Assembly: GCA_003049465.1 (NCBI GenBank)
Contig: PYSS01000104.1
Coordinates: 62,001 to 126,000 of the forward strand
DNA: 64,000 nt
Direction of reading: 5' to 3'
From: Magnaporthiopsis rhizophila
Lineage: Eukaryota > Ascomycota > Sordariomycetes > Magnaporthales > Magnaporthaceae
Below, piece by piece: positions 1-10,189 of this stretch. The translations under genes were made by a program, and so were the position numbers. Every line of letters begins with the position of its first letter. The stretch's first letter is position 1. The notes under the pieces were generated by a model, which saw only the letters and a list, made by a program, of their open reading frames with translations, made no database searches and was not told the origin of the DNA.

Positions 1-273
1 GCGAAGCGGAGAGCGCCTGTGGGGTGGCGGCTGGGGGGCGCACAGGGCTGTGACGGTGAGACAGCAGCATCAACTGATTCACCTCAAACTGGGAGCAGAC
101 TAAAATCCGCGTCGCCGAGCCAACAATGCAGGCGTACCGAAAGACGCTTGACCAGGTCACCCGACTCTACTCGAGAACGACCATTTCCGGTTCCAGGTCC
201 AGCAAATCCACCCATGATGAGACATTCGCCAACCGGCATAGGGAGTCTCCCGATCTCCACACGGCCCGAATCG

Positions 274-304
<31 letters not shown>

Positions 305-802
305 GTATCAAGCTTCCAAGGAACTGCAACGTCATAACGGTGGCAGGCAGCCCAACGAGAAGAAGCGCTTTTCCGGGATCCTGGGCGACGCCTCCTGGTC
401 CAGCATCGTCTCATCCTTACTTCCGCCCAAGGGCAAACAATGCAGACACAGCCGGCGTTATGCCTTCGCCTTCGGGCGCACCGGTTTTGCGCCGGCTTCG
501 CGGCGACCTACATATCGGTGGAGCGCTGGAAAGGAGAAGCCATGACGCACTCCCCCTCACCCTCATGTGCAAGCCGCGTCTCTTTGCTTAACGGGCGGCA
601 TGCTCACCCAGTGGCTCAGGCACTTATAAAACCAGGGTTTTGGTGTGGAAATGTGAATATAATGTTTCCATTGTCCTTTGATAAGGGCAAACCAGCCCAT
701 GCTAGTTCAGGGTCTGTATAATGGTCTCCGACGCATATATAAGAAGCCTAACCAATCCGCCATCTCCGGTGCCCGGGTCTTGCTCCACGTATCGGACTGG
801 AT
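1..802. other. Intergenic, no gene recognised
   Basis: I see no convincing coding sequence on either strand. The open frames here are short and low in complexity. A homopolymer run of T lies at about 276-302. The right part is the 3' flank of the small cysteine-rich gene on the minus strand. Confidence 0.5.
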
Positions 803-1140
803 TTAGCCGCAGCGAACAGGGTCCGACGGGAGTTTGCCCAGGAAGCACTGCACGGCTTTAATGTTAGCTCTTGTTACTGTGAAGCAAAAGGTGTTAACAG
901 TTTCTAATGGGATTTACTCACGCTGCCGCTGCAGCACTGCTCGTGACGGTCGCAAAGGGCACCGCTAGGAAGACACTTACGCTCCTCCAGGGCTATTAAT
1001 ATTTGAAAGCAGTCGTTAGCAATAAGGAGCTGGCTGGAAGCAGCATGGAGGCTGGCGGAACAGCCCAGGAGCTACTCACGGTTAGAGGGGGCGGCGATGG
1101 CGGAAGCGACAAGCGCCATGAAGAAAACGGCGACCTTCAT
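803..1140 (-). CDS. Small secreted cysteine-rich protein, knottin-like (58 aa, 3 exons)
   Basis: Three exons on the minus strand: 1140-1080, 992-922 and 847-803, with the stop TAA at 805-803. The joined frame gives 58 residues. Residues 1-17 form a signal peptide (MKVAVFFMALVASAIAA). A short segment ending in a basic pair (R25-K26) follows, then a compact domain with exactly six cysteines at 27, 34, 40, 41, 45 and 57. The order C-C-CC-C-C, with spacings 6, 5, 0, 3 and 11, is the inhibitor-cystine-knot (knottin) framework. Both introns have GTGAGT donors. The second has a clear GCTAACA branch site and a CAG acceptor. A GTAAGT inside exon 2 could compete as a donor, but using it would remove the cysteine framework. 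A TATAAAG lies about 110 nt upstream of the start. I recognise no named family; role as effector, defence peptide or other secreted peptide is inference only. Confidence 0.72.
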
Positions 1141-1248
1141 GTTGATGGTGAGACTTTTGGAGGCAGGTAAGTAGATGGTTCTGGTGGGTTTTAGTTGATA
1201 AGTACCAAGGTAAAAGAGAAGGAGATTAAACGGAGGGTTTGTGTCTTC

Positions 1249-1255
1249 CTTTATA
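1249..1255 (-). promoter_or_regulatory. TATA box of the small cysteine-rich gene
   Basis: TATAAAG on the minus strand, about 109 nt upstream of the ATG at 1140. Confidence 0.5.
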
Positions 1256-1259
1256 GGCG

Positions 1260-2151
1260 ACGGAATGCTTGATAACTTCACATTGTCCGGCTTCATCAGG
1301 CAGACAAGATGGCAAGAAGCCCCTTGAGGCAGGGGAAGTCACCTTGGAACCTGCCGTTTCTGGATACCTATTCCCTCCGCGTCTTAATGCGTTTGACTCG
1401 TGCTCCCCGTCCTCCCCGCCCTCCCCGCATCGGTCAATCGTAAATCAAGAGCGGGAGGCTATCGGGATGATGGGCTTTCAGGGACATTGCAACGTCGGCG
1501 GGGTGCTAAACACGTTATTAAGCTCTTGGCTAGGTAACAAAACGCCCAGATCTGAAATTTCGGGCATGTCCGACTACTATACATGTTTGTCCGCCAATGG
1601 TACCTTCCATAAGGGTGCGGCCCGGTATAAAGCGATGCAGACGCGAGAAAAAAAAGTAGGGCAGAGTACGATCACCGAAAAGCCGCTGCTTGTGATCGAT
1701 CTAATTTCGACTCCCATTCTTTCTGCCGTTCGACACGCACGGCAGCGGGGACGCCCACGCGATCACCGGCGCCATTCTTGTGACCCTGGTGGGCGCGTTG
1801 TTAATCTAACAGGCCCTCGATGGGATCTTTCGTGCGGTGTGGCTTCCAGATCCACCATCATAGCCGAGCACAAAATGTCACCATCCTCTTAGGGTCAGAC
1901 ACAGACTGAGTTCCAGCCACTGTTGCTACGTCTCGACCATTCCAGCAGACTCCCAGTTGTTATCAGCAGGGAAATATTATGACTGTTAAGCGCGGCTTCG
2001 ATTCGATTGGACCGGCTGTTGGCTGATCCAATTTTTTGTAAATCGCGGACCGTTGAGCAGAGCCCAGAGCTCCTGCCGGCTGGTTGACCTGGTAGTGAGT
2101 GTCATGCAATACCAACTTGACGATGCCATCGCCGGTGCGGTCGGTATCGTG
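1260..2151. other. Intergenic, no gene recognised
   Basis: A 207-codon open frame on the plus strand (1269-1892) crosses this stretch. Its composition is not protein-like, it starts inside the promoter of the minus-strand cysteine-rich gene, and I see no domain. I leave it unannotated. Confidence 0.45.
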
Positions 2152-2553
2152 TTAGAGTGCCGACAGATCAGACTCGGACAGTTTGCTCAAATCGTTACCG
2201 AAACCTCGCAGCCATTCAAACGCCGCAGTAACCTCGGGCGGCTCCTCGACAAGCCGGAATGCTCTCCAGGCCGCCGCGGCGAAAATATCGCCCATCACCT
2301 TGATCTCACCGGCCGCGCCCCGGGACGTCCTTCTGGTTGTGCAAGCAGGGCCTGATTTCGGCTCCGAGGACATGTAAATAGATTGCATTTTAAGGCTCTG
2401 GGCCGTAGGATAGGGCGGTGGATGGTGGATTCTGGCGCCTTGTCGAGGGGACTTTGCTATCAGCTCACTGGCCAGAGCGTCCGCGTCTGCGCCTGAATGG
2501 AGTTTCAGGAGGCAGATTAGGCGAGGTCCAGGCAGGATATAATGGTAGTCCAT
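2152..2553 (-). CDS. Small hypothetical protein (133 aa)
   Basis: Minus-strand open frame with the start chosen at 2553 (MDYHYILPG...). A TATA-like TTTATATG lies about 60-70 nt upstream, near 2612-2622. The C-terminal half (AAAAWRAFRLVEEPPEV, then AFEWLRGFGNDLSKL to the end) reads like an amphipathic helical protein segment. The N-terminal half is less convincing. No signal peptide, membrane segment or known domain is visible. It could be an intact small gene or the 3' end of an eroded one. The frame extends upstream to 2661, but that extension is poor in coding character. Confidence 0.38.
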   Translation of the reverse strand: MDYHYILPGPRLICLLKLHSGADADALASELIAKSPRQGARIHHPPPYPTAQSLKMQSIYMSSEPKSGPACTTRRTSRGAAGEIKVMGDIFAAAAWRAFRLVEEPPEVTAAFEWLRGFGNDLSKLSESDLSAL

Positions 2554-2692
2554 TGTGTGGTTGCGGTGGTCTACACGGCACAGACGGGGAGATGAAGGAT
2601 GGTCAAGTGGGAGCATATAAATAATCGGTGAGTTGGACATCCAGCCGTGCGACGAATCCACCTTAGGTATCTACCACCTAGGTCGAGCAGCC

Positions 2693-4327
2693 TCACGGGC
2701 TCGGATTCCAAGGCACCCCCCGCAGACACGAATCGTCGACCTCGCTCGAGCTGATATTCACAGCCGTCCTCCCCCTCCACGCGAACCGAATCATGGGCCC
2801 GCCCTCCAGCGTCCGCGTCGTCTGCGGCAGCCAGCCCATCCTGCGCAAGCCGTTGGCCGGATCCGCCATGAAAGCGAGCACGTAGTCCTGCATGGCCTCG
2901 CTGACGCGCGTCTGCTCGGCCGCGTCGGGGCCCGGTCCGCCTTCATCCTTGAAGCGGCGCACGTACGTGCCGAACAGCAGCGGCAGGTCGATGCCGTGGT
3001 AGGCGCCCATCCACGGCAGGGGGCCCAGGCTGCCCGTGTAGTTGCCGGCGAACTGGTAGCGGTACGTGGGCAGCCCGACGCGGGCGCGTGCGTCCGTCGT
3101 GTTGCCGGCCACGCAGTTGAAGCCGACGGTGCCCTTGTCGACCTCGGTCTTGTTGGGCCCCCGGGCCAGGTCGTCCTTTGGATAGCGGACCAGCGCCACC
3201 TGCTCGTTGGACGTGGTCGACACGAGGGCCGGTATTCGCGGTATTTTTCCCGCGAGGGTGCGCGCGGTGCCGTTGGCGAACACGACCACCTCGTCCGCGC
3301 GCGGCTTGAAGCTGAGCGGCGGCTCGGTGCCCTTGTCGCCGTACCGCCCGATCACGTTGGTCAGCAGCGATTCGGGGACCTGCCGCATGCACTCGAGCTG
3401 GTCCGCGGCGCCGTCTTCGTCGCCGGCGGTAGCAAAGCCGCCGCAGCCGACGTGGTCGGCCACATAGGTGAAGTTTGTGTGTTCCAGGTCCTTGCTGCCC
3501 GGCACGTGCATGCCGGTGCCCGACATGAGGAACATGCCCGCGGCGGGGAAGTCGTCGGGGAACGCGAAGCCGGCCATGTCGGCCACCACGGCTCCCGCGC
3601 TCTGGCCCCAGATGGTGATGCGGTCCGGATCCCCGCCGAACGCGGCCACGTTGGCGTACACCCAGCCCAGCGCGGCGTGCACGTCGAGCACGCCCACGTT
3701 GTTGGAACCGTCTAGGTCGCCCGCCAACCCCGCAGCGTTGGGGTAGCCGTATATGCCGAGGCGGTACTGCGCGAAGACGGCGATGTGCGCCTGCGACCGC
3801 GCCACCCACGGCGCCGGATTCTGGTAGGGGATGTCGATGCCGCCGACGGTGTAGCTGCCGCCGGGGATGAACAGGATCACCGGCAGGGCGGCGTCGGCGC
3901 GCACGTCGAGCGGCGTCCACACGGCCACCGACAGGCAGTCCTCAGACGACGACTGCGCGAACACGCCGGCCGTGTACGATTGGCCCTCGCCCAGCCGGAG
4001 CTGGAAGTCGGTCATGTTTGCGTTCCATACTGACTCCTGACTCGTCGTGTACTGCGCGCACGGCGGCGGGAACCGGCGCGAGAAGCGGTGCCTGCCGCCC
4101 TGCGACGGCGGCACCGCCACCGGCGGCCGCCACCGCCGCCTGCCCGTCGGCGGCAGCGCGTAGGGGATGTTGCGGAACTCGCGCACGTTGCCGTACTCTG
4201 GGTTCTGCATGCCGATGTACGTCCCCGTCGTCGTGCGGACTGTCAGCTGCGCCCGCGAGGGAGGACCGTCTTCCGCGACGGCTCCTCCCAGCACGAGCGC
4301 CAGAAAAGGCAGCATCAACAGCCTCAT
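2693..4327 (-). CDS. Secreted type-B carboxylesterase/lipase family protein (544 aa)
   Basis: A single-exon gene for an alpha/beta hydrolase of the type-B carboxylesterase (cholinesterase-like) family, which hydrolyses carboxylic esters. Residues 1-18 form a signal peptide (MRLLMLPFLALVLGGAVA), so secretion is expected. The family N-terminal signature is present (GNVREFRNIPYALPP, about 46-60). The EDCLSVAVWTP block lies at about 129-139. The nucleophile elbow is GQSAG with Ser243, the acid is probably Glu375 (TSNEQ), and the base is His444 (AYHGID). The oxyanion-loop motif is PGGS (155-158) rather than the commoner HGGG. Length is typical of the family. The substrate cannot be read from the sequence; fungal members include secreted lipases, feruloyl esterases and mycotoxin-hydrolysing esterases. 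Confidence 0.9.
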   Translation of the reverse strand: MRLLMLPFLALVLGGAVAEDGPPSRAQLTVRTTTGTYIGMQNPEYGNVREFRNIPYALPPTGRRRWRPPVAVPPSQGGRHRFSRRFPPPCAQYTTSQESVWNANMTDFQLRLGEGQSYTAGVFAQSSSEDCLSVAVWTPLDVRADAALPVILFIPGGSYTVGGIDIPYQNPAPWVARSQAHIAVFAQYRLGIYGYPNAAGLAGDLDGSNNVGVLDVHAALGWVYANVAAFGGDPDRITIWGQSAGAVVADMAGFAFPDDFPAAGMFLMSGTGMHVPGSKDLEHTNFTYVADHVGCGGFATAGDEDGAADQLECMRQVPESLLTNVIGRYGDKGTEPPLSFKPRADEVVVFANGTARTLAGKIPRIPALVSTTSNEQVALVRYPKDDLARGPNKTEVDKGTVGFNCVAGNTTDARARVGLPTYRYQFAGNYTGSLGPLPWMGAYHGIDLPLLFGTYVRRFKDEGGPGPDAAEQTRVSEAMQDYVLAFMADPANGLRRMGWLPQTTRTLEGGPMIRFAWRGRTAVNISSSEVDDSCLRGVPWNPSP

Positions 4328-4868
4328 GGTTGCTCTAGCGTGTCCAAAACTGAACGATTACGGGTATGCCGATCCTGCACCTAGGTGTCTGCGTGCAGCT
4401 GTCACCCGGCTTTTTCCCCTAGGAGGATCACTGAGACTTTTTGTGGTATCGTATAGCAGCGCCATTACGTGGCACCGTTACATTATCCATAAATATTATG
4501 TCCTTACCACTTCATCCTCATCTAGCTTGACAATAGCTGACCCTGTCCCCGGTATCGATGGCATCAACACTCTGCCGCTCCTGCTTGCCAGAGATCCCGT
4601 GTTCCCACCCCACGGTGTCAGCATCCAGTCGCGGGTTGTCCAGAGATGCGGGGCAAGATGCAAGCAATATCGAGAGCGTCCTAGTTACGGCTCTGCAGCC
4701 GCACCAGCCTTCACATGAGCTGTAGCTCTCCGTAGAAATAGTGCATGTCGAGCTTAGCCTGAAATTAAAAAGCGACGCTGCCATGCAGTCGCCGGCGCCC
4801 AGCTGACTGACGCTTCAACACCTGCCACATGTGGAAGGAGGGTGGTGCCAGAACCGGTGTAGCTAAAC
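4328..4868. other. Intergenic between two minus-strand genes
   Basis: This is the promoter region of the carboxylesterase and the 3' flank of the 2EXR gene. The AT-richer part at about 4440-4520 includes TTATCCATAAATATTATG. No gene recognised. Confidence 0.4.
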
Positions 4869-6338
4869 CTATGCAGCCTCCCGCTCCAAATGACAGTTGG
4901 CCAAGTCGGTTACAATCCCTTGCCCTGCTTCGATCTCGCCAATTCCTTCGTCTTGGCACGTGTCCTTCAGCCACTCCTCAATGGTCTCAGTGAGCGAGAA
5001 GTCTTTCAGTATGTCGTCCGTATCTTCTCTATATGTCTCCAGATTACCCGAGGGGAAAGCGCGCAAAGGGCGATAACCCATTTTCCAGATGCCATAAGGA
5101 GGATCAAAGGGGTCGGGTCGTCTCGAAAGGCCCCAGGTCAAGTCTTCGCTATGGCATGCGTCGTACTTGACGTCGCTCGTATCGCTCAGATCATCGAAAG
5201 CGCGATGGAGAGCCTTCCAATCTCGCTTGCATTCTGATGCTTGACCTTCATCTGCCTTCTCCAAGTCGCCATCCACGGAATGACCCAGGCATCCCTCGGG
5301 ATCGTCACAGTCGAGGGTGGCGACGCATGACGGCTCGTCCAAGCCAGGCGCCTCCTCGTCGGGCAGATCCTCGCAACAGGCGGTATTCCGTAGCCTCTCC
5401 AACACTCGCTGGCTTGACGCGCCGTCGAACTGGACCATTGGCCAAAGCTCCGCCCCCTCAAACATTTCCCAAAAGTCCTCTTCCACCCCGTGGTCTTCGG
5501 CATAGTGCTCAACCATTCGAAGGAGAGGCATCGCAGGCAGGCGTACTTGGGTCCTGGCGAAGTCAGGATGGCCATCTGGGTCCGGCCAGACGGTGGTGAT
5601 GGAGACTTGGCGCGTCCGACCGTAGGCGACCCGTGCTGGCCCAGCGGTTTCATAGGCGTGAACCGCATCCGCGGAGCCGCACCAGTGGATGTCTCTGAGG
5701 GCGTGGGCTCTGTGGTCCATCAGGCGGTAGAGTGTTTTCAGGCTGCGGAACGTTCCGATAAAGTTCCACAGCCCGCTTTCGCGCGAATCGTCGCCGTCCA
5801 TGCTACGGATGAAGCCCTGGCTGTCGAACATGACCTGGTCCACCGCGAGGCGCTCGACCTTGTCCGAGAAGTCGGGGACGATGCAGTCGGCATTGCGGAC
5901 AAGAAAAGGCCCGCCCTCTTCCATGTCCCCGGGGCCGCAGTTCGTGTCCAGATGATTGCAGATTGCAAAGATCCTGGCAGCCACAACGTCCGTGGCCCTG
6001 TTGAAGCGAACCAGCCCGCTCATGGTTTCGCCCTTGATGGCGAGCGTGTCGGGGAATGCCTTGAGCGCGAAATGGCGACAGTCGCGATTGACAGCGAGAG
6101 CCGCATTGACAGACCGTACCCGGGCGGACAAGTAACGGCCGGGAAGGACGATCCATCTGCACGCCGCCCAGATCGACGCCGGCCGAAACTGGAAATCCAG
6201 GACTCGTGGCTCTGCGGCCAGAGCGGCACAGAAATAGTGCCAGACGCGGTCCTGGAGCTCCGCCGGCAGAAGCGCAAACTGCGGGAACGCCAAGGAGCTG
6301 TGGCCGTGGCCGCTGCGGCCGTCGTCGGATTCGGGCAT
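4869..6338 (-). CDS. 2EXR domain-containing protein (489 aa)
   Basis: A single-exon gene. Near the N-terminus (about residues 18-50), FPQFALLPAELQDRVWHYFC followed by RVLDFQF matches the fungal 2EXR domain pattern (FxxFxxLPxELRxxIW). This domain is abundant in filamentous ascomycetes and has no established biochemical function. The rest has no recognised domain. It contains an acidic cysteine-containing stretch (CCEDLPDEEAPGLDE, then DCDDPEGCLG) and a C-terminal acidic helix-like region. No signal peptide or membrane segment. Such genes often occur in expanded, lineage-variable families, consistent with the accessory character of this end of the window. Confidence 0.8.
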   Translation of the reverse strand: MPESDDGRSGHGHSSLAFPQFALLPAELQDRVWHYFCAALAAEPRVLDFQFRPASIWAACRWIVLPGRYLSARVRSVNAALAVNRDCRHFALKAFPDTLAIKGETMSGLVRFNRATDVVAARIFAICNHLDTNCGPGDMEEGGPFLVRNADCIVPDFSDKVERLAVDQVMFDSQGFIRSMDGDDSRESGLWNFIGTFRSLKTLYRLMDHRAHALRDIHWCGSADAVHAYETAGPARVAYGRTRQVSITTVWPDPDGHPDFARTQVRLPAMPLLRMVEHYAEDHGVEEDFWEMFEGAELWPMVQFDGASSQRVLERLRNTACCEDLPDEEAPGLDEPSCVATLDCDDPEGCLGHSVDGDLEKADEGQASECKRDWKALHRAFDDLSDTSDVKYDACHSEDLTWGLSRRPDPFDPPYGIWKMGYRPLRAFPSGNLETYREDTDDILKDFSLTETIEEWLKDTCQDEGIGEIEAGQGIVTDLANCHLEREAA

Positions 6339-7493
6339 GGTCGTCTTTGTTGTTGGAGGCTCTGAGGTCGATGGACTGCAGTGGGAGATGCCCTCGTGTC
6401 GGGACGGCGGCTAGAAAACACAACTTTCATCCCCTCCTGCTGGCAGCTAATCGACCCTTGATCTCGGAGCGGACCGCGATGAGATGATGCGTGAGAACCC
6501 AGTTTATTTTTAGACTTGACGGTCGAGGCTTGTAAGCACCCACGGCACCTTGTATGTAGATCGTGGTTCGGGTACCACGAAGTTACGAGTCATAACCCCT
6601 CGATGTGGATGCTGAGAACAGCACAGCCCAGCCTGTTTGCTGACTGCCAGTCTGTGGGGTTCACGCGATAAAAAGTGGCTCGGCGCTTAAGTGTAGGTCG
6701 GCCCCCATTAATGCCGTTTGTTGGTTCCACGAGGTTGCTTTATATGGCTCGGCTCGCCTCTAGCGAGGAGGCACGTACCTGGTGCAAGTACTAAATCCCA
6801 CTGAAATACCCAAGGTATCTAGGTACATACCTAACCCGACAGTCTGGTTCCTAGGGCTGAGCCTACCGAAGTTGCCCACCTGGACCCAGGCCTGTAAAAA
6901 TAGCCAGTCTGTACAACCTGAGCTCGGCGTGTAGGTAATTAGCGTTCAACCGCGGCACGAGTTCTTACTGTTTGCAAGGTGGGCTCTGAAAACGTGTGTG
7001 TATCTGTGTGTCCACGGTCATAGCTGAAGTGGAGAGCGCCCCGGCACGATAATAACGGCGGTGTCAAGCCACCGCCCATCAATGTAACACTGTCTCATAT
7101 GCCACCCTTTTCACCAAGCTCCACCGGTAGGTAGGGTGCCGAGTGAGGCCCAGAGTTGCCGGAGCACCAAACAGTAAGCAGGACTGTCGAAAAACACCAA
7201 CGTAGGTTACACAAGATCTGCTCGCAATGTTGAAGATGATGTCCAAAAATGCATATTAAAAGAAGTTACACTCCTGATGCCCGTGATCAACATTTGGTTT
7301 CTTCACCCAACCAGCACACTCATACACCCGCACACACACACACATACTTCTTACATACATTTACAATCACATCCATCAAGTTGAAGTTCTCCTCAGCTGC
7401 AGCCTCCACCTTAGCGCTTCCTTTCTCTTCGCCCTGGTCACTTTTTTCCTCGCCGTTTCGTCTCCCCCTTCCCTGTGCTTCCGTTCTCGAATC
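6339..7493. other. Intergenic region with a CA microsatellite
   Basis: About 1.15 kb between divergent genes without a convincing open frame. A short (CA)n tract lies at about 7329-7352, just ahead of the secreted-protein gene that starts at 7494. The tract and the C/T-rich stretch after it (7380-7490) look like its promoter and leader. Confidence 0.45.
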
Positions 7494-9802
7494 GTGATGT
7501 TCCTACCCACCTTTGTACGAGTCCTCTTCCTTTCGGCTTCCGTTCTCGCCTACCCTATCGACCTTGTCAGCTACAACGCAACCAGACTCACCAGCCATGG
7601 ACTACTCGCCCGGGGTGACGGCGATGGCCTTCTCCCGCTCATGCCTCTGCCGATGCCCAAACAGCCACAAAGAGAAACCCGCCAGTCCATATTCAGCTCT
7701 GACAGCGCAAAGGAGCTTTTTCAAAAGCTATACGAGCAAGCGAATCCCGAACTTGACCCGGCGAAAAGGCTTGTTCCCGGAAGCGTGGGCGTCGAGGTGG
7801 GCGTGTTGCTCGACGAAGAAGAACGCAAGAAATGGCTAATAGAAGTCGAAGCCGGAAAGTTTGTCCACGGCTCTTCAACGGGTGAATGGATCCCCTTTGG
7901 ACGAGAGCGGCTGACAGCTAGAGTTGTTGGGATGCACGGCTGTACTGCACCTATCGTCTTGGTACGTTTATTAACATTCTCATTGCTCCGAGATTATCTT
8001 CTCATCCATCTCCCCTGCTAACCGACTTCCCGTTTATCAGACTCCCAAAGGCGTTTGGATCGGCCATTTGTGGGAAGATGAAAGCTACCCAGGCAAAGGC
8101 GGCTGCTTCAACGAGGCCCTTGAAGGCACAGCCAAACCAGGGCGCGTCATAGATCCAACCACCGGAAAGCGGGTTGATGGAGTCGTCTATGACAAGCAAG
8201 AGCGCCCCGATGCACATTTCAAAGTTCTTGGCCCCGATCAGATCGCAAAAAACGTACCCAAAACCAAAAGGGTTGGTGGCTTCCTTACTCTAGCCGACGC
8301 CATCAAGGACAACAAGCTTGAGAGCGTCTCGGAGGTGAAAGCCATGATTCTCACCAAAGCCGACGGGTGAGTGGCCATTGACCTATTACTCTCCTCGTCT
8401 TTCGAGCGTAAATATCCCTGCTAACCGCATAGCTAACCCTTCTCCTTCACAGGCCAGAAAATTTCAAGACAAAAGTCACAGCGGAGGGTAAATTGAGGGT
8501 ATCAAAGGATGGCGGGTAAGTATCGAGATTTGCCCCTCAATCCTTCCTTGGATGCACATACCTATATCACGACTTGCACAACTTCACTACTACACAATAA
8601 TTAATTACTAACAAACAAAACTCACACACAACAGGATCCCAACCAAGCTAGCAAGATACGAGTCCAAGATCAAACTACTTGCGAGCACTCTGGCCAAGCT
8701 TTGCAATTCAAAGGGGAAGCTGGCAGGCGCTGACGGCAGGAGAGTCGAGAAGGCACCGGAGCCCTCGTCTAGTAGCAGTGCCCCCCCTCCCAACACGGTC
8801 AAGCGGCCCGCTCCCCCCACTCGGCAGTCGGAAAGGCTGAAGCAAAAGAAGCAGAAGGAAGAGGAGAAGAAGGGAAAGAAGACTGAGGAGGAGGATGCCT
8901 TGAGCGGGCTTATTCAAGACATGGTCAAAATCTCCCTCAGCGAAAGCAACACCCCGGCGACTAACAACCGCCCCGAGAGCGCGACCTGCGACGAAGAGGC
9001 CATCGTGGATCTGGTCCAAGTCGTCACATACATCGGAGAGGCGGCGGAGAGCACACTCGACCCCGTGAGCATCAACGGCATCACCATCATCGACTACACG
9101 CCGCACCAGGAAACGATCCCGGCCGAGGGGAAAAGCAAGCCGCAGCAGAAGGCTGCAGTGAATGTTTGGGTCGAGGGACGCTCAAACACAGCGCTCGCTA
9201 TGAGCTGGACAGCCCTGGCACCCAGCCAAGTACCGCGAAAGGGTGCTGCCGCATGTAAGCGAGGTCTGCCTGCCGGAAAGGCTGGTAGTTCGCCGAATTC
9301 TCCTGGTAAGCCTGCGATGCAAGCCCCAGAATTCGCCGTCTTTTTTTTGGTCCCCTTCTTGTTCCTCTTTTCTTTTCTCCTTAAAAAGCCCAAACATGCT
9401 AACCATAAACGCCATTTCTTTTTTTTTTCTTTCAACAATGCAGCTGCCTGCCAGATCCAGACTCAGTCGAAGCCGGCGCCAGTGTCGAAGGACCCCGCCG
9501 CTTCGGGTTCCAAGAAGCCTGCCACCACTTCTGGAACCCAACGTGGTCCGAACGGCCCGGCCACGAAGAATCCCCCCGCTGGTGGTGTGCACACCCCTGC
9601 TGCCGGCGGGAAGCCGATTCCTGGAAAAGAGAAGCAGGGTCCCTCGAAGCCTGCCGCCGTCCATCAAGGAAAGCCTGCCGCTGCCGGTCAAGCGAAGCCC
9701 GCTTCGGCTGGTCAAGCGAAGCCTGCCGCCTTCAGTCAGCCAAAGGCTGATCCTGCGAGAAAGAGCAGGGGCCCCGTCAAGGCTGCTGCTATTTCTCGCT
9801 AA
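7494..9802 (+). CDS. Secreted protein of unknown family with Ala/Lys/Pro-rich tail (628 aa, 5 exons)
   Basis: Exons 7494-7961, 8041-8366, 8453-8515, 8635-9305 and 9444-9802. The joined length is 1887 nt and in frame throughout. The 138-nt last intron is itself open, so it could be mistaken for coding, but it has GTAAGC, GCTAACC and CAG splice signals and is pyrimidine-rich. The N-terminus is a signal peptide (MMFLPTFVRVLFLSASVLA). A conserved-looking block spans the first intron: VVGMHGCTAPIVL then TPKGVWIGHLWE. I associate this HGCT..GVW..H.WE pattern with fungal secreted hypothetical proteins but know no function for it. After about residue 300 the chain becomes lysine/glutamate-rich, then basic and low in complexity, with repeated KPAA..Q.KPA units near the C-terminus, reminiscent of linker-histone tails. 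Start uncertain between the two adjacent ATGs. Confidence 0.75.
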
Positions 9803-10189
9803 TCTCGGCTTGCGGCTCTTGCTCAGAGTGCAGAGTAGGGCAGGGGTAAGCACGCCCGCTGGCAGTATCGGCATCGTCGTCGAGTTTACGGGTTGAGTGT
9901 TTAATTTTTTTGTTGGCGTTATGCTGTGGGCGTTAATTGTTAGCGATTACCAGATACAAGATTTGAGAAGAAAAAGGTTGCTTTGGATGAGTCCGCTTTT
10001 TAGCAAGATTGGTTTCTAGTGCATTTGCGTTTAGCTGACCGTGATTTCTGCCCTGTCAGCACGCATGCTCCGAGAACATGCTGGGAGCCGAGCGAGTCGA
10101 ACCGGCCTTCGACGGCCAGGCGCCAGTGCAAACCCGGCTAGGCTGTCGGCGGGCAACCAGCAGCACTGGAGACACGTGGACGGGCCGGG

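Noticed and set aside
276..302. Long T run considered as a Pol III terminator
   Set aside because: No RNA gene with internal promoter boxes is recognisable next to it.
975..980. Strong GTAAGT donor inside exon 2 of the cysteine-rich gene
   Set aside because: Using it would remove four of the six cysteines. Reading through gives a complete knottin pattern and a clean third exon.
1269..1892. 207-codon plus-strand open frame
   Set aside because: Composition is not protein-like, it starts in the promoter of another gene, and it has no recognisable motif.
2633..3715. 360-codon open frame on the plus strand
   Set aside because: It lies antisense to the carboxylesterase, whose catalytic motifs are unambiguous. 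High GC third positions keep the opposite strand open.
5490..6365. 291-codon plus-strand open frame
   Set aside because: Antisense shadow of the 2EXR-domain gene, with no domain of its own.
9306..9443. Treating this stretch as coding, since it is open in frame
   Set aside because: It has GTAAGC, a GCTAACC branch site, a CAG acceptor and long T runs. Its translation is Phe-rich and unlike its surroundings.
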